Assembly (NCBI RefSeq): GCF_006438915.1
Contig: NZ_RCZE01000009.1
Span: 1-64,000, forward strand
Reading direction: 5' to 3'
Source: Pseudomonas arsenicoxydans
GTDB taxonomy: Bacteria > Pseudomonadota > Gammaproteobacteria > Pseudomonadales > Pseudomonadaceae
Length of the DNA: 64,000 nucleotides
Shown here piece after piece: positions 41,272 through 51,524 of the stretch. How positions within the stretch are numbered: the stretch's first letter is position 1; each line of letters opens with the position of its first letter. A program made the translations under genes and the position numbers. Below the pieces are notes generated by a model, which saw only the letters and a program-made list of their open reading frames with translations, was not told the DNA's origin and made no database searches.

Positions 41272-42165
41272 CTACTTCTGGAATGCTTCAACCACAAAGT
41301 CTATGAACACCCGGGTCTTGGCCGGCATCAATGTCCGGCTCGGGTAGTACAGCGAAATCGGTCCTGCATCCGCGTGCCAGTTGGGTAGCAAGCGCACCAG
41401 TTCGCCACGCTGGAGGTGGGCGCTCACGTCCGGCAACACCAGCAGCGTCACGCCCAACCCTAGCAGCGCCGCTTCGCGCATGGCCGCCGGGTCATTGAGC
41501 ACGATGGTTTCGCTCAGACTGACCGGCGCTTCATGACCCGCGCCATCCTGCATGACCCACTGACGAATCCGCCCGGTGCGGCTGCCGCGCATCGCAATCC
41601 CGTTGAATCGGGACAACTGCGTCGGATCGTCCGGTAATGCTCGTCCGGCCAGATAAGCGGGAGACGCCACCGCCACTACATCCGCCGCTGCCAGCGTGCG
41701 CGAAACCACACCGGGTGTCAGTTCGAAGCCGCCGCCGATGGCCGCGTCGTAGCCTTCGGCAATCAAATCCACGGGGCGGTTTTCGAAGTGCCATTCCGGT
41801 TTGATCAATGGATAACGCTCAAGAAAGGCCGGCAGCAATGGCAGCACATGGCCGATACCAAACGTCGGTGCGAGGCTGACTTTGAGCACGCCGGCAGGCT
41901 CGCCCCGGTCGCTGCTCACTGCATTGATCGCCGCCTGCAACGCCTCCAGATTGCCGCCAATGCTTGCCAAAAATCCCTCGCCGGCCTCGGTCAGCGACAG
42001 CTTGCGGGTCGAGCGCTGGAACAGCCGCACACCGATGTTTCGCTCAAGCATCGCCACGTTACGACTGACTGCAGCGGGCGTCAGCGCCAGCAAGCGTGCC
42101 GCCGCGGAAAAGCTGCCGGTTTCGGCGCTACGCACAAAAGACTCAAGATTGGCGAGGGTTTCCAT
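41272..42165 (-). CDS. LysR-family transcriptional regulator
   Basis: The 297 residues have the LysR winged helix-turn-helix at about 5-60 (FVRSAETGSFSAAARLLALTPAAVSRNVAMLE) and the effector-binding domain with LAPTFGIGHVLPLLPAFLERYP. It is of the CrgA/YhjC branch. It lies divergent from an NAD(P)-binding oxidoreductase gene that it may control. ATG 42165 follows CAGGTG; a GTG at 42174 is also possible. Confidence 0.9.
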   Translation of the reverse strand: METLANLESFVRSAETGSFSAAARLLALTPAAVSRNVAMLERNIGVRLFQRSTRKLSLTEAGEGFLASIGGNLEALQAAINAVSSDRGEPAGVLKVSLAPTFGIGHVLPLLPAFLERYPLIKPEWHFENRPVDLIAEGYDAAIGGGFELTPGVVSRTLAAADVVAVASPAYLAGRALPDDPTQLSRFNGIAMRGSRTGRIRQWVMQDGAGHEAPVSLSETIVLNDPAAMREAALLGLGVTLLVLPDVSAHLQRGELVRLLPNWHADAGPISLYYPSRTLMPAKTRVFIDFVVEAFQK

Positions 42166-42278
42166 TAGCGGCACCTGCTAGTAATGCTTGAAAATCATTC
42201 AAGGCATTACCGACTAATCAAGCGCTAATGGCAAGCGCAGTATTCACTCCAACGACAACCCCCTCGGAGTGAATATTC

Positions 42279-42881
42279 ATGAGCACTATCGGAATCATCG
42301 GCGCCGGTGCCATCGGCGAAGCCTTTGCCAGAGCCCTGTCGCGTCAAGGCATCGAACTGGTCATCGCCAACAGCCGCGGACCGCAAACCCTGGCTTCGCT
42401 GGTAGAGGAACTCGGGCCGACGGCACGAGCCGGAACCCGTGAAGAAGCGGCTGCGCAGCTGATTGTACTGGTCGCGGTGAACTGGTCGAAGTTGCCGACC
42501 GCGCTCGCCGGTCTGCCGGATTTTGGCGGACGGATCGTCATCGACGCCAACAACTCAATTGAGGCGCCGTCGTTCAAGGCGGTGGATTTGCAGGGGCGCA
42601 CTTCCAGCGAAGTGTTTGCCGAATGGGTGCCCGGCGCGCGGGTAGTGAAGGCGTTCAATCACCTTCAAGCGCGTTTTCTGGAAAGCGATCCGGCAGCGGT
42701 GGGCGGGCGGCGGGTGCTGTTTCTCTCGGGTGATGATGCCGATGCGAAAGCTCAAGTGGCGGCGCTGATCGAACAGCTGGGCTTCTTCGGGATTGATCTT
42801 GGGGAGTTGAGCATCGGGGCGCGGCTGACGCAGTTTCCAGGCGGCCCACTGCCGTTGCTGAATCTGGTGAAATTTGCCTGA
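42279..42881 (+). CDS. NADP-binding F420-reductase-like oxidoreductase
   Basis: The 200 residues begin with a dinucleotide motif (IGIIGAGAIGEAFARAL). VIANSRGPQTL suggests NADPH binding through Arg, and a Rossmann domain covers the rest, with VVKAFNHLQA, the typical KAFN motif. It resembles the small NADPH-dependent reductases annotated as F420-dependent, but pseudomonads lack F420, so the partner is unknown. It faces the LysR gene. Confidence 0.85.
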   Translation: MSTIGIIGAGAIGEAFARALSRQGIELVIANSRGPQTLASLVEELGPTARAGTREEAAAQLIVLVAVNWSKLPTALAGLPDFGGRIVIDANNSIEAPSFKAVDLQGRTSSEVFAEWVPGARVVKAFNHLQARFLESDPAAVGGRRVLFLSGDDADAKAQVAALIEQLGFFGIDLGELSIGARLTQFPGGPLPLLNLVKFA

Positions 42882-42890
42882 CCGCCAGAC

Positions 42891-42931
42891 AAAAAGAACC
42901 CGGTGCGACGTGAGTCGCACCGGGTGTTTTG
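42891..42931. terminator. Bidirectional terminator between the reductase and thiolase genes
   Basis: CCCGGTGCGAC and GTCGCACCGGG pair around GTGA with 11 pairs. A T-rich end (TGTTTTG) on the plus strand and AAAAAGAA on the other side allow both convergent genes to use it. Confidence 0.88.
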
Positions 42932-42981
42932 CCAGACGACGAACAGATATTCGTGGGTCCCCGCGCCGTCTGATAAAAGCT

Positions 42982-44163
42982 TTACGCTCGCTCGATCGCC
43001 AATGCCACGCCCTGACCACCGCCGATGCATAGGGTGGCGAGGCCTTTCTTGGCGTCACGCTTGATCATTTCATGCAGCAAGGTCACCAGCACGCGGCAGC
43101 CCGATGCACCGATCGGGTGACCCAGGGCGATGGCGCCGCCGTTGACGTTGACCTTGTTCAAGTCCCATTCCAGGTCCTTGGCCACCGCCAGTGATTGCGC
43201 GGCGAAGGCTTCGTTGGCTTCGATCAGGTCCAGTTGGTCGATGGACCAACCGGCCTTGCTCAAGCAACGACGCGTGGCCGACACCGGGCCGATGCCCATG
43301 ATCGCCGGGTCGACGCCCGCGTTGGCGTACGCGGCGATTTTTGCCAGCACTGGCAGGCCGAGGGCCTTGGCTTTGTCGGCGCTCATCAGGATTACGGCAG
43401 CGGCGCCGTCGTTCAGCGACGACGCGTTGCCGGCGGTCACCGAACCGTCCTTTTTGAACGCCGGTTTCAGTTTGCCCAGCGCTTCAGCGGTGGTGCCGGC
43501 GCGCGGCTGTTCGTCGGTGGCGAAGGACAGCGGATCGCCCTTGCGCTGAGGAATCAGGATCGGCGTAATCTCATCGACAAAACGCCCGGCTTCGATGGCC
43601 GCCGTGGCTTTCTGCTGGGAGGCGGCGGCGAAGGCATCCTGTTGCTCGCGAGTCAGGCTGTACTGCTCGGCCAGGTTCTCGGCGGTGATGCCCATGTGGT
43701 AATCGTTGAACGCATCCCACAGACCGTCGCTGATCATGGTGTCGACGATTTGCGCGTGACCCATGCGCAGACCGGTGCGAGCACCCGGCATCACGTAGTT
43801 GGACAGGCTCATGTTTTCCTGGCCGCCGGCAATGATCACGTCGGCATCGCCGCAGCGAATGGCCTGGGTGGCCAGGTGCAGGGCTTTGAGGCCCGAACCG
43901 CAGACCTTGTTCAGGGTCATGGCCGGCACGGTGAACGGCAGGCCGGCCTTGATCGCGGACTGGCGCGCAGGGTTTTGCCCGGCGCCGGCGGTCAGGACCT
44001 GGCCCATGATCACTTCATCGACTTCAGTCGGGTTCAGGCCAGTCTGTGCCAGCAGCTGGCGGATGACCGCAGCGCCCAAATCAACGGCAGAAACATTGGC
44101 CAGAGAACCCTGGAAACTACCGATCGCGGTACGCGTGGCGGCAACAATGACGACGTCTTGCAT
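42982..44163 (-). CDS. atoB: Acetyl-CoA acetyltransferase (thiolase)
   Basis: The 393-residue thiolase has the acyl-accepting Cys88 in [26 protein letters not shown] with the catalytic His, and the final [14 protein letters not shown] with the second Cys. It cleaves acetoacetyl-CoA to two acetyl-CoA. It follows the CoA-transferase subunits in an operon, so it takes their acetoacetyl-CoA product. ATG 44163 lies 11 bases behind the dhcB stop. Confidence 0.92.
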   Translation of the reverse strand: MQDVVIVAATRTAIGSFQGSLANVSAVDLGAAVIRQLLAQTGLNPTEVDEVIMGQVLTAGAGQNPARQSAIKAGLPFTVPAMTLNKVCGSGLKALHLATQAIRCGDADVIIAGGQENMSLSNYVMPGARTGLRMGHAQIVDTMISDGLWDAFNDYHMGITAENLAEQYSLTREQQDAFAAASQQKATAAIEAGRFVDEITPILIPQRKGDPLSFATDEQPRAGTTAEALGKLKPAFKKDGSVTAGNASSLNDGAAAVILMSADKAKALGLPVLAKIAAYANAGVDPAIMGIGPVSATRRCLSKAGWSIDQLDLIEANEAFAAQSLAVAKDLEWDLNKVNVNGGAIALGHPIGASGCRVLVTLLHEMIKRDAKKGLATLCIGGGQGVALAIERA

Positions 44164-44174
44164 GGAAGGATTCC

Positions 44175-44840
44175 TCACTGGTCAGCGAACTGCATTTCTG
44201 GAACGTGATCGGGAACAATCAGTTTACCCGCAGTCTTGGCGACGATTTCCTCAACACTGACGCCCGGTGCACGTTCCTTGAGAATGAACGCGCCGTTGTC
44301 GATTTCCAGGTAAGCCAGGTCGGTCAATACGCGCTTGATGCAACCGGCGCCGGTCAGCGGAAGGCTGCATTGGGTCAGCAGTTTGGACTCACCGTCCTTG
44401 GACGCGTGGGTCATGATGACGATGATGTTGTCTGCGCCAGCCACCAGGTCCATGGCGCCGCCCATGCCCTTGACCAGTTTTCCGGGAATCATCCACGAGG
44501 CGATGTTGCCTTGCACGTCGACTTCAAAGGCGCCCAGCACGGTCAGGTCGACATGGCCACCGCGGATCATCGCGAAGGACTCGGCCGAGGAAAAGATCGA
44601 CGCGCCGGTGCGTGCGGTCACGGTTTGTTTGCCGGCGTTGATCATGTCGGCGTCGATGGTTTCTTCAGTCGGAAAAGGGCCCATGCCCAGCAGGCCGTTT
44701 TCCGACTGCAGCATGACTTCCATGCCTTCAGGGATGTAGTTGGCGACCAGGGTCGGAATGCCGATGCCCAGGTTCACGTAAAAGCCGTCCTGCATTTCGC
44801 GGGCGACGCGTTGAGCCATTTGTTCGCGGGAAAGTGCCAT
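44175..44840 (-). CDS. dhcB: 3-oxoacid CoA-transferase subunit B (DhcB-like)
   Basis: The 221 residues have the class I CoA-transferase subunit B start [18 protein letters not shown]. The active-site Glu lies in [12 protein letters not shown] (near residue 47). With subunit A it moves CoA from a donor to acetoacetate or dehydrocarnitine. In P. aeruginosa dhcA/dhcB are the carnitine pathway enzymes next to a thiolase and a LysR gene, the same layout. The exact substrate is not decided by sequence. Confidence 0.88.
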   Translation of the reverse strand: MALSREQMAQRVAREMQDGFYVNLGIGIPTLVANYIPEGMEVMLQSENGLLGMGPFPTEETIDADMINAGKQTVTARTGASIFSSAESFAMIRGGHVDLTVLGAFEVDVQGNIASWMIPGKLVKGMGGAMDLVAGADNIIVIMTHASKDGESKLLTQCSLPLTGAGCIKRVLTDLAYLEIDNGAFILKERAPGVSVEEIVAKTAGKLIVPDHVPEMQFADQ

Positions 44841-44876
44841 TGTTGTTATTCCTTCATTCGGTCCGGGGGCAGGGGA

Positions 44877-45575
44877 TCACTTACGGATGGTGCGCTGTTC
44901 GATGCGCTTCTCGAACGTGCCGCAGATGATCCGGTCGACGTAGATGCCAGGGGTGTGGATCTGCGCCGGGTCCAGCTCGCCGGGTTCAACGATTTCTTCG
45001 ACTTCGACCACGGTGATCTTGCCGGCGGTAGCGGCCAGCGGGTTGAAGTTCTGGGCGGTGTGGCGGTAGATCACGTTACCGAAATGGTCGGCTTTCCAGC
45101 CTTTGACGATGGCGAAGTCACCGGTGATGGACTCTTCCATCAGGTACTTGCGGCCATGGAATTCGCGGACTTCCTTGCCGTCGGCAACCGGGGTGCCAAC
45201 GCCTGTCGCAGTGAAGAACGCCGGGATGCCGGCGCCGCCTGCGCGCATTTTTTCAGCGAGGGTGCCTTGCGGGGTCAGGACGACTTCGATTTCGCCTTTC
45301 AACAGCTGTTCTTCGAACAGCTTGTTTTCGCCGACGTAGGAGGCCACCACTTTGCTGATCTGGCGGTCTGTCAGCAGCACACCGAGGCCGAAACCGTCGA
45401 CGCCGCAGTTGTTGGAGACGACGGTGAGGTCGCGGGTGCCTTTGCGTTTGATCTCGTTGATCAGATTTTCCGGGATCCCGCACAGGCCGAAGCCGCCGGC
45501 GATCACGGTCATGCCGTCTTCAAGACCTGCCAGAGCTTCCTCGTAGGAACTCACGCGCTTGTCGAAACCTGCCAT
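44877..45575 (-). CDS. dhcA: 3-oxoacid CoA-transferase subunit A (DhcA-like)
   Basis: The 232 residues have the glycine-rich CoA-binding loop [19 protein letters not shown] (about 22-40) and the [21 protein letters not shown] block of subunit A. It forms a heteromer with the product of the next gene. ATG 45575 has AAAGAGGTGC just upstream; the open frame continues but without similarity. It leads the operon and is divergent from a LysR gene. Confidence 0.9.
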   Translation of the reverse strand: MAGFDKRVSSYEEALAGLEDGMTVIAGGFGLCGIPENLINEIKRKGTRDLTVVSNNCGVDGFGLGVLLTDRQISKVVASYVGENKLFEEQLLKGEIEVVLTPQGTLAEKMRAGGAGIPAFFTATGVGTPVADGKEVREFHGRKYLMEESITGDFAIVKGWKADHFGNVIYRHTAQNFNPLAATAGKITVVEVEEIVEPGELDPAQIHTPGIYVDRIICGTFEKRIEQRTIRK

Positions 45576-45725
45576 ATGCACCTCTTTTATTCTTTGTGGG
45601 CGGCTGGCTAGCCGAATGGGAGGGAGTGTCTCGCTGTTGAATTCATTTGTTAAGTTGATTTTTAAGGTGGATTGATAGATAAAACTCACCAATCGAACAT
45701 CCGTATTACGTTGGAGCCACCGGCC

Positions 45726-46637
45726 ATGACAGTCAAGCAGATCCGCGCCTTCCTGGCCGTGGCCCAGAGCCTGAGTTTTGCCGTGGCCTGCGAACGCCTC
45801 CATCTGTCGCAATCGGCGTTGAGCCTGACCATCAAGGCGCTGGAGGAGGGCCTGGGCGGGCGCTTGTTCACACGCAACACGCGCAACGTGGCGCTGACCG
45901 CCGAGGGCGAATCGCTGGTGCCGCTGGCCCGCCGGTTGATCGCCGATTGGGACAATGCCGAGGACGAACTGCGCCAGCGCTTCACCTTGCAGCGCGGCCG
46001 CGTGACCCTGGCGGCCATGCCATCGTTTGCCGGCAACCTCCTGCCGCCGATTCTCAAGACCTTCCGCGCGCGTTATCCCAAGGTCAACGTCACGGTGAAT
46101 GATGTGATCAACGAGCAGGTGCTGGAAATGGTTCGTGACCGCCAGGTTGAGCTGGGCGTGGCGTTCGAGCCGACGCAGAGTTCGTCACTGGCGTTCACGC
46201 CGCTGTACATGGACCGTTTCGTGGCCATTGTGCCCAAGGATTCGCCGCTGACTGAGCAGGCTGATATCGACTGGCATACGCTGCTCAAGGAACCGTTCAT
46301 CACTTTGCAGCGACCGTCCACGGTGCGGGTGATGCTGGAGGAACATTTACAGGCGCAGGGGATGAAATTGCCGGTGGAGTTTGAAAGTCATCAGTTGGCG
46401 ACGGTGGGACGGATGGTTGCCAGCGGGTTGGGTGTGAGCGCGGTGCCGGCGTTGTGCGCGGGGCAGATGCAGGAGCTCGGTGCGAAGTGCATTACGCTGC
46501 GCGATCCGGTGTTGGAACGGGCCATCGGCGTGTTGACCCAGCCTGGCGGTGAACTGTCGGCGGCGGCGCAGGCGTTGTTCGATATCCTCAAGGAAGAGCT
46601 CGGCCAAAGTATGTCCATCCGGTCAACACCGGCCTGA
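45726..46637 (+). CDS. dhcR: LysR-family regulator of the dhcAB-thiolase operon
   Basis: The 303 residues have an N-terminal LysR helix-turn-helix ([20 protein letters not shown] and [19 protein letters not shown]) and the effector domain with [20 protein letters not shown]. Its divergent position to dhcA matches the arrangement in P. aeruginosa, where the LysR regulator next to dhcAB is DhcR. The shared 150-base promoter probably holds its operator. The name is given by synteny, not proven. Confidence 0.82.
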   Translation: MTVKQIRAFLAVAQSLSFAVACERLHLSQSALSLTIKALEEGLGGRLFTRNTRNVALTAEGESLVPLARRLIADWDNAEDELRQRFTLQRGRVTLAAMPSFAGNLLPPILKTFRARYPKVNVTVNDVINEQVLEMVRDRQVELGVAFEPTQSSSLAFTPLYMDRFVAIVPKDSPLTEQADIDWHTLLKEPFITLQRPSTVRVMLEEHLQAQGMKLPVEFESHQLATVGRMVASGLGVSAVPALCAGQMQELGAKCITLRDPVLERAIGVLTQPGGELSAAAQALFDILKEELGQSMSIRSTPA

Positions 46638-46653
46638 TGACTTACACAAATCT

Positions 46654-46746
46654 AATGTGGGAGCGGGCTTGCTCGCGAAGGCGGTGTATCAATAAGCATC
46701 AATATCGACTGACCCACCGCCTTCGCGAGCAAGCCCGCTCCCACAC
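46654..46746. repeat. REP-type inverted repeat pair (GTGGGAGCGGGC class)
   Basis: GTGGGAGCGGGCTTGCTCGC and CTTCGCGAGCAAGCCCGCTC face each other between convergent dhcR and the sirtuin gene. The inner bases also match the pairs at 48930 and 59071. Confidence 0.85.
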
Positions 46747-46768
46747 TAGATTGAGTCTTCGTCAGTTG

Positions 46769-47611
46769 TTAAGTGATCAGGCGCTGGGCCAGCAGGGGCA
46801 AAAGCTGTTCGCACGAGCCTTCAATCTTCAGATCCAGCATGTCATCCGCCCGGGTCTTCCCCAGATTCATCGCAATCAACGGCTTCCCCTGATCCGCCAC
46901 CGCCCGGCACAGCCGAAACGCGGAGTACGCCATCAACGAAGACCCGACCACCAACAGCCCCGCAGCCTTTTCCACCGCGACCATCGCCTTGGCCGCTGTC
47001 ACCTGCGCCACGTTCTCGCCAAAAAACACCACGTCCGGCTTCATCCGCTCGCCCTTGCAATGCGGGCACTGCGGCACTTGAAACCGCGCTTCAAACGCCG
47101 CATCCAGCAAAGTATCGCCATCCGGCGCCTGTACCGCATCGACCCCGGCCAGGTAAGGATTCTGCGCTTCCATCAACCGCTGAATGACATCCCGCTCGGT
47201 GCGAATCCCGCAATCCAGGCACAGCACCCGGTGCAGGCTGCCGTGCAGTTCGATCACATCGTGGCTGCCGGCCTGATCGTGCAAGGTGTCGACGTTCTGG
47301 GTAATCAGGCCGTTGATCTGCTGCCTGCTTTGCAAACTGGCCAACGCCTCGTGCGCGACGTTCGGCTGCGCCAGGCGCACACGCGGCCAGCCGAGCATGG
47401 CCCGTGCCCAATAGCGTCGGCGCGATTGCGGGGCCGAGAGAAATTCCTGGTACATCATCGGTTGCCGGCCGCGGCGCACGCCCTGGTTGTCGCGGTAGTC
47501 GGGGATGCCCGACGGGGTGCTGATACCGGCGCCGGTCAGTACCACGAACGGCTGGTCAGCCATGAGTTGCCGAAGCCGCTCGAGTTGTTCGCGCAGGAGG
47601 CTGTCGAGCAT
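46769..47611 (-). CDS. Sir2-family NAD-dependent protein deacetylase (sirtuin)
   Basis: The 280 residues have the sirtuin NAD-binding motif VVLTGAGISTPSGIPDYR (about 24-41), the catalytic TQNVDTLHDQAGS with IELHGSLH, two zinc-binding Cys pairs (CLDC and CPHC) and VVGSSLMAYSAFRL. It removes acyl groups from lysine with NAD. ATG 47611 follows GGAG. The gene appears monocistronic. Confidence 0.92.
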   Translation of the reverse strand: MLDSLLREQLERLRQLMADQPFVVLTGAGISTPSGIPDYRDNQGVRRGRQPMMYQEFLSAPQSRRRYWARAMLGWPRVRLAQPNVAHEALASLQSRQQINGLITQNVDTLHDQAGSHDVIELHGSLHRVLCLDCGIRTERDVIQRLMEAQNPYLAGVDAVQAPDGDTLLDAAFEARFQVPQCPHCKGERMKPDVVFFGENVAQVTAAKAMVAVEKAAGLLVVGSSLMAYSAFRLCRAVADQGKPLIAMNLGKTRADDMLDLKIEGSCEQLLPLLAQRLIT

Positions 47612-47699
47612 GTTCAACACTCCGGGAAGGGCCTTGAGTGTGTGCAGCGTAGCAGACCGATCACCCGGACAGTGCGGCTGTCCGGGTGATGATTGAGGC

Positions 47700-48746
47700 T
47701 TATTTACGTGCTTCCAGGATCAGGTTGAACGGTGTTTCGGTGGCGCGCCGGAACGTCTTGAACCCCGCCTCGGTGAAGACCTTGCGTAACCGCGCTTCAC
47801 CGGCCTGGGCGCCGAGCCCGAGACCGACTTCCTGGGACAGCGAGTTCGGTGTGCAGATGAACGTCGAAGCCGCATAGAACAGCCGTCCCACCGGGGTGAT
47901 GTTGTCGTCAAGCGAGTCGTTGGCGAAAGGCTCCACCAGCAACACCGTGCCGTCCGGTTTCAGCGACTCATAAGCATGTTTGGCCGCACCCACCGGGTCG
48001 CCCATGTCGTGCAGGCAATCGAAGTAGCAGACCAGGTCATAGTCATCGCCGGGGTAGCTCTTGGCGGTGCCCTGGAAGAACCTTGCGCGTGCGGCCACGC
48101 CGCCTTCTTCGGCACGTTGGGTGGCGATGGTGACGGAGGGCGCGTGGTAGTCGAACCCGACAAACCGCGAGGCCGGGTACGCCTGGGCCATGATCACTGT
48201 CGACGCGCCATGCCCGCAGCCGATGTCCGCGACTTTCGCGCCGGCCTCCAGTTTGGCCACCACGCCATCCAGGGCCGGCAGCCACTCGGCAATCAGGTGC
48301 GCTTTGTAACCGGGGCGGAAAAACCGTTCGGTGCCGCTGAACATGCACGGGTGGTGATCGCCCCAAGGCAGGGCGCCGTCGCCGCGCATGGCTTTGACCA
48401 GTTTGTCCTTGTCATGGAAAAACGACGCCACCACGCCGATACCGCCGGCGATATAGACCGGTGAGTCTTCGATGGCCAGGGCCAGGGCTTGTTCTTCGGG
48501 CAGGCGGAACTGGCCGTCGCGGTGTTCCATGTAACCGGAAGCGGCGTGGGCGCTGAGCCATTCGCGCACCAGGCGGGGGTTGCAGCCGGTTTTACCGGCG
48601 AGTGTTTCGGGGCTGATCGGCTGACTGTCGGCCATGGCCCGGTACAGGCCGAGTTCCTCGCCGAGGATGACATTGGCGAGCATCGCCGCGCCGCCCATGT
48701 CGTTCACCAGTTTGCCCATGAAATCATTGAGTCTGGCCTCGTCCAT
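47700..48746 (-). CDS. SAM-dependent methyltransferase with N-terminal winged-helix domain
   Basis: The 348 residues have an N-terminal dimerisation/winged-helix region (about 1-100, with TLAGKTGCNPRLVREWLSAHAASGY) and a class I methyltransferase domain. The SAM-binding loop is VADIGCGHGASTVIMA (about 175-190), followed by YDLVCYFDCLHDMGDP. The N-terminal part resembles O-methyltransferase domains. The acceptor is unknown. ATG 48746 has an AAAGGAGCACACGTG context, giving GGAG 8 bases upstream. Confidence 0.87.
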   Translation of the reverse strand: MDEARLNDFMGKLVNDMGGAAMLANVILGEELGLYRAMADSQPISPETLAGKTGCNPRLVREWLSAHAASGYMEHRDGQFRLPEEQALALAIEDSPVYIAGGIGVVASFFHDKDKLVKAMRGDGALPWGDHHPCMFSGTERFFRPGYKAHLIAEWLPALDGVVAKLEAGAKVADIGCGHGASTVIMAQAYPASRFVGFDYHAPSVTIATQRAEEGGVAARARFFQGTAKSYPGDDYDLVCYFDCLHDMGDPVGAAKHAYESLKPDGTVLLVEPFANDSLDDNITPVGRLFYAASTFICTPNSLSQEVGLGLGAQAGEARLRKVFTEAGFKTFRRATETPFNLILEARK

Positions 48747-48929
48747 CACGTGTGCTCCTTTGGCAGGATCACGGTCCAGAGGGCTTGTTTTCGAGGCGTT
48801 CGGCTCTGGGCGGTGGTCGTGGGAATGAACAGGACGCCAAGCACGTCCTGTGTGCATTAAGTTTAGTCCGCAGGCTGCGCGCTGCGCCCTGAAGCGACGA
48901 AACCCCGTTTCCCTGATTGACACAGAACC

Positions 48930-49022
48930 CCTGTGGGAGCGGGCTTGCTCGCGAAGGCGGTGTGTCAGTCACCATAAATATCGACTGACGCACCGCCTTC
49001 GCGAGCAAGCCCGCTCCCACAA
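48930..49022. repeat. REP-type inverted repeat pair (GTGGGAGCGGGC class)
   Basis: CTGTGGGAGCGGGCTTGCTC and GAGCAAGCCCGCTCCCACAA form a long inverted pair in the 470-base gap between the methyltransferase and formamidase genes. The rest of that gap (48747-48929) shows no gene. Confidence 0.85.
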
Positions 49023-49054
49023 GGGATTTGTGTTTCCAGGGGGGAATGGTGGTG

Positions 49055-49133
49055 TGTATCGCACTGTATCTATCGCGCCGCTGGATACAGTTCTCTCCAA
49101 CAACCGGCCATTGCCGAACACAGCCCGGATACA
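49055..49133 (+). promoter_or_regulatory. Operator cluster A (TGTATC-N4-TGTATC) before the formamidase-like gene
   Basis: TGTATC occurs at 49055-49060 and 49065-49070, followed after 13 bases by GATACA (49084-49089). The same 35-base layout recurs at 54621-54655. CCGAACACAGCCCGGATACA at 49114-49133 differs by one base from 50615-50634. Ten-base direct repeats suit an OmpR-family regulator; such a system is encoded at 52501-54548. Confidence 0.65.
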
Positions 49134-49216
49134 AACCTGCGATGAACTGTACAAGCCATCCAGCGCCCGAACTCCGGTTCTGCCGAGGCATTCTCACTCC
49201 GTGAAGGGAACCCCTG

Positions 49217-50539
49217 ATGACTACGCTTGTGTCTGAAACCAACCCCGTCAATCGCCTGCGCGTCGACCATTACACCCAAGGGATCATCGGCCCAAGCCAG
49301 CCCATGCTCGGGCCGCTGGCCGACGGTGGCACGCTGATCACCGGCACGCCGCCGGGATGTTGGGGGCCGATGATCACGCCGGCGTTCGAAGGCGGCCACG
49401 AAGTCACGCAACCGGTGGCCATCGCTGGCGCCGAGGTCGGCGACGCAGTGGCGATCAAGATCAAAAGCATGCGCGTGACCTCCCTGGCGACGTCCTCCGG
49501 GGTCATGAGCTTTGTCGAGGGGCGCTATAACGGCGATCCGTTCGTCTCCAAATTCTGCTCCAAGTGCGGCACCGACCACCCGGCCAGCCACGTCGAAGGC
49601 ATCGGCGAAGCAGCCATTCGTTGCAACAACTGCGGCGCTGAAGTCAGCGCGTTTCGCTTCAGCCACGGCTACGTGATTGTGTTCGATGCGCAAAATCAAG
49701 TCAGCCTGACCGTCAATCAGGACGTTGCCAACCGACTGGCGGGCAATGCGTCCGAGATGTCGGCACTGCCGGAATTCGCCGCCCAGCATTCGATCCTGTC
49801 GCTGGCCCGCGCCGACATCCCCGGCGTCGCCGCGCACATGCGCCCGTTCCTCGGCAACATCGGCACCACGCCGTCCCGTGACTTGCCGGACTCGCACAAC
49901 TGCGCCGATTTCGGCCAATACCTGATCAACGCACCGCACCGTTTCGGCATGACCCGTGAGGAACTGCACGCCGCGAAAACTGACGGCCACATGGACACCA
50001 ACTCGATCCGCGAAGGCTGCGTGCTGATCTGCCCGGTTAAAGTGCCCGGCGCCGGGGTGTACATGGGCGACATGCATGCCCAGCAGGGCAACGGCGAAAT
50101 CGCCGGGCATGCCACCGATTGCTCCGGGGAAACCGAAGTGCAGGTGGAAGTGATCAAGCACCTGACCCTGGAAGGGCCGATCCTCCTGCAGAACCTCGAT
50201 GACCTGCCACCCATGGCCCGGCCGATGACTGCCGAACAACGGCAGAAAGTCCGCGAACTGGGCGAGCGTTGGGGGCAGCACGAGATCGAGCAGAGCGGCC
50301 CGATCACCTTTATCGGCAGCGGCGAAAACCTCAACGTCGCCGTGGAAAACGGCCTGAAGCGCGCCGCTTCGGTCACCGGCCTGTCGTATGACGAAGTGCT
50401 CAACCGCGCCACCATCACCGGCTCCATCGACATCAGCCGCTTGCCCGGCACCGTCCGCGTGACCTTCCTCTGCCCGATGACCGTGCTGGACCGGTTCGGC
50501 ATCGGCCATCTGGTACGCGAGAAATACGACTTGGCATAA
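49217..50539 (+). CDS. Acetamidase/formamidase-family protein with a zinc-ribbon-like insert
   Basis: The 440 residues match the FmdA/AmdA family in the N-terminal [22 protein letters not shown] and in [19 protein letters not shown] (about 278-296), the conserved metal-site region. These enzymes hydrolyse formamide or short amides. Between about 115 and 150 are CSKCG and CNNCG, two Cys pairs that look like a zinc ribbon, not usual in classical formamidases. The upstream operator links it to the two-component regulator. The true substrate is unknown. Confidence 0.82.
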   Translation: MTTLVSETNPVNRLRVDHYTQGIIGPSQPMLGPLADGGTLITGTPPGCWGPMITPAFEGGHEVTQPVAIAGAEVGDAVAIKIKSMRVTSLATSSGVMSFVEGRYNGDPFVSKFCSKCGTDHPASHVEGIGEAAIRCNNCGAEVSAFRFSHGYVIVFDAQNQVSLTVNQDVANRLAGNASEMSALPEFAAQHSILSLARADIPGVAAHMRPFLGNIGTTPSRDLPDSHNCADFGQYLINAPHRFGMTREELHAAKTDGHMDTNSIREGCVLICPVKVPGAGVYMGDMHAQQGNGEIAGHATDCSGETEVQVEVIKHLTLEGPILLQNLDDLPPMARPMTAEQRQKVRELGERWGQHEIEQSGPITFIGSGENLNVAVENGLKRAASVTGLSYDEVLNRATITGSIDISRLPGTVRVTFLCPMTVLDRFGIGHLVREKYDLA

Positions 50540-50550
50540 CGCCAACCCCA

Positions 50551-50580
50551 CGGGTCTGTACCGAAGTGTGTACAGACCCG
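50551..50580. repeat. Perfect 11-base inverted repeat CGGGTCTGTAC
   Basis: CGGGTCTGTAC (50551-50561) and GTACAGACCCG (50570-50580) surround 8 bases just behind the formamidase stop. No T-tract follows, so it may be an operator or a Rho-dependent end rather than an intrinsic terminator. Confidence 0.6.
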
Positions 50581-50585
50581 CTGCC

Positions 50586-50634
50586 GATACATCCAACCCG
50601 ATTTGCCGCCGTAACCGAACACAGCCCCGATACA
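50586..50634 (+). promoter_or_regulatory. Operator B before the DUF692 gene
   Basis: GATACA at 50586-50591 and 50629-50634. The latter is the end of CCGAACACAGCCCCGATACA, which matches operator A in 19 of 20 bases. It lies 51 bases before ATG 50685. Confidence 0.6.
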
Positions 50635-50684
50635 GCGCTTCGATTAACTGTGATTCCGTTATGGCAATCATTGAGATCGACACC

Positions 50685-51524
50685 ATGCAGACCTCTTCCT
50701 CCTCCATCGCGGCCAGCGTCGGGCTCGGCCTGCGTCGCGGTTTAATGAAAGACCTTCTAGCCGCCCGTACCGGCGATTTCGACTTTCTGGAAGTCGCACC
50801 GGAAAACTGGATCGGCATCGGCGGCGCCCATGGCCATGCACTGCGCACCCTGGCCGAGCGGTTCCCCTTGTCCTGTCACGGCTTGTCGTTGTCCCTCGGC
50901 GGGCCAGCGCCGCTGGATGTCGGGTTCCTGCAAGAAGTCCGGGTGTTCCTCGACCAGTATCAGGTGCCGCTGTACAGCGAGCATTTGAGCTATTGCAGCG
51001 ATGACGGTCACCTCTACGACCTGTTGCCGCTGCCCTTCACCGAAGAAGCGGTGCACCACGTGGCGGCGCGCATCCGTCAGGCACAGGACATTCTCGGGCG
51101 GCGCCTGGCGGTGGAAAACGTTTCCTATTACGCCGCGCCACAGCAGGACATGGACGAAGTGACCTTCACCAACGCGGTGTTGCGCGAGGCCGATTGCGAC
51201 CTGCTGCTCGACGTCAACAACGTGTACGTCAACTCGATCAATCACGGTTTCGATCCGCTGACCTTTTTGGCCAATGTCGACTCAGGCCGGGTGGTGGGCA
51301 TGCACGTGGCCGGGCACTTTGACGAATCCGACACCTTGAAAATCGACACTCACGGCGCCTCGGTGAAACCGGTGGTCTGGTCGTTGCTGGCGCAGGCCTA
51401 TGCCCGCTTCGGCGCGCAATCGACGCTGCTGGAGCGGGATTTCAACTTCCCGGCGTTTTCTGAACTGGTGGCCGAATTGCAGACCATTCGCCGCTTGCAA
51501 ACCGAGGGGATGAACCGTGGATAA
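50685..51524 (+). CDS. DUF692-family protein (MbnB/BufB/TglH-like)
   Basis: The 279 residues form the DUF692 TIM barrel, with [58 protein letters not shown] and [16 protein letters not shown], containing the His, Glu and Asp metal ligands. Family members are multi-iron enzymes that oxidise cysteine or peptidyl thiols in making methanobactin, bufferins or thiaglutamate. It overlaps its DUF2063 partner by 8 bases. Unlike typical bufferin operons, no precursor peptide gene sits directly upstream. The start at 50685 (MQTSSS) is preferred; ATG 50661 is in frame. Confidence 0.9.
   Translation: MQTSSSSIAASVGLGLRRGLMKDLLAARTGDFDFLEVAPENWIGIGGAHGHALRTLAERFPLSCHGLSLSLGGPAPLDVGFLQEVRVFLDQYQVPLYSEHLSYCSDDGHLYDLLPLPFTEEAVHHVAARIRQAQDILGRRLAVENVSYYAAPQQDMDEVTFTNAVLREADCDLLLDVNNVYVNSINHGFDPLTFLANVDSGRVVGMHVAGHFDESDTLKIDTHGASVKPVVWSLLAQAYARFGAQSTLLERDFNFPAFSELVAELQTIRRLQTEGMNRG

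Noticed and set aside
44205-45611. Plus-strand open frame of 468 codons opposite dhcB/dhcA
   Set aside because: Spans two well-supported genes in antisense and their gap; composition is that of a shadow frame.
49070-50848. Minus-strand open frame of 592 codons opposite the formamidase-like gene
   Set aside because: The sense strand carries a clear formamidase-family protein and operators; the antisense has no motif.
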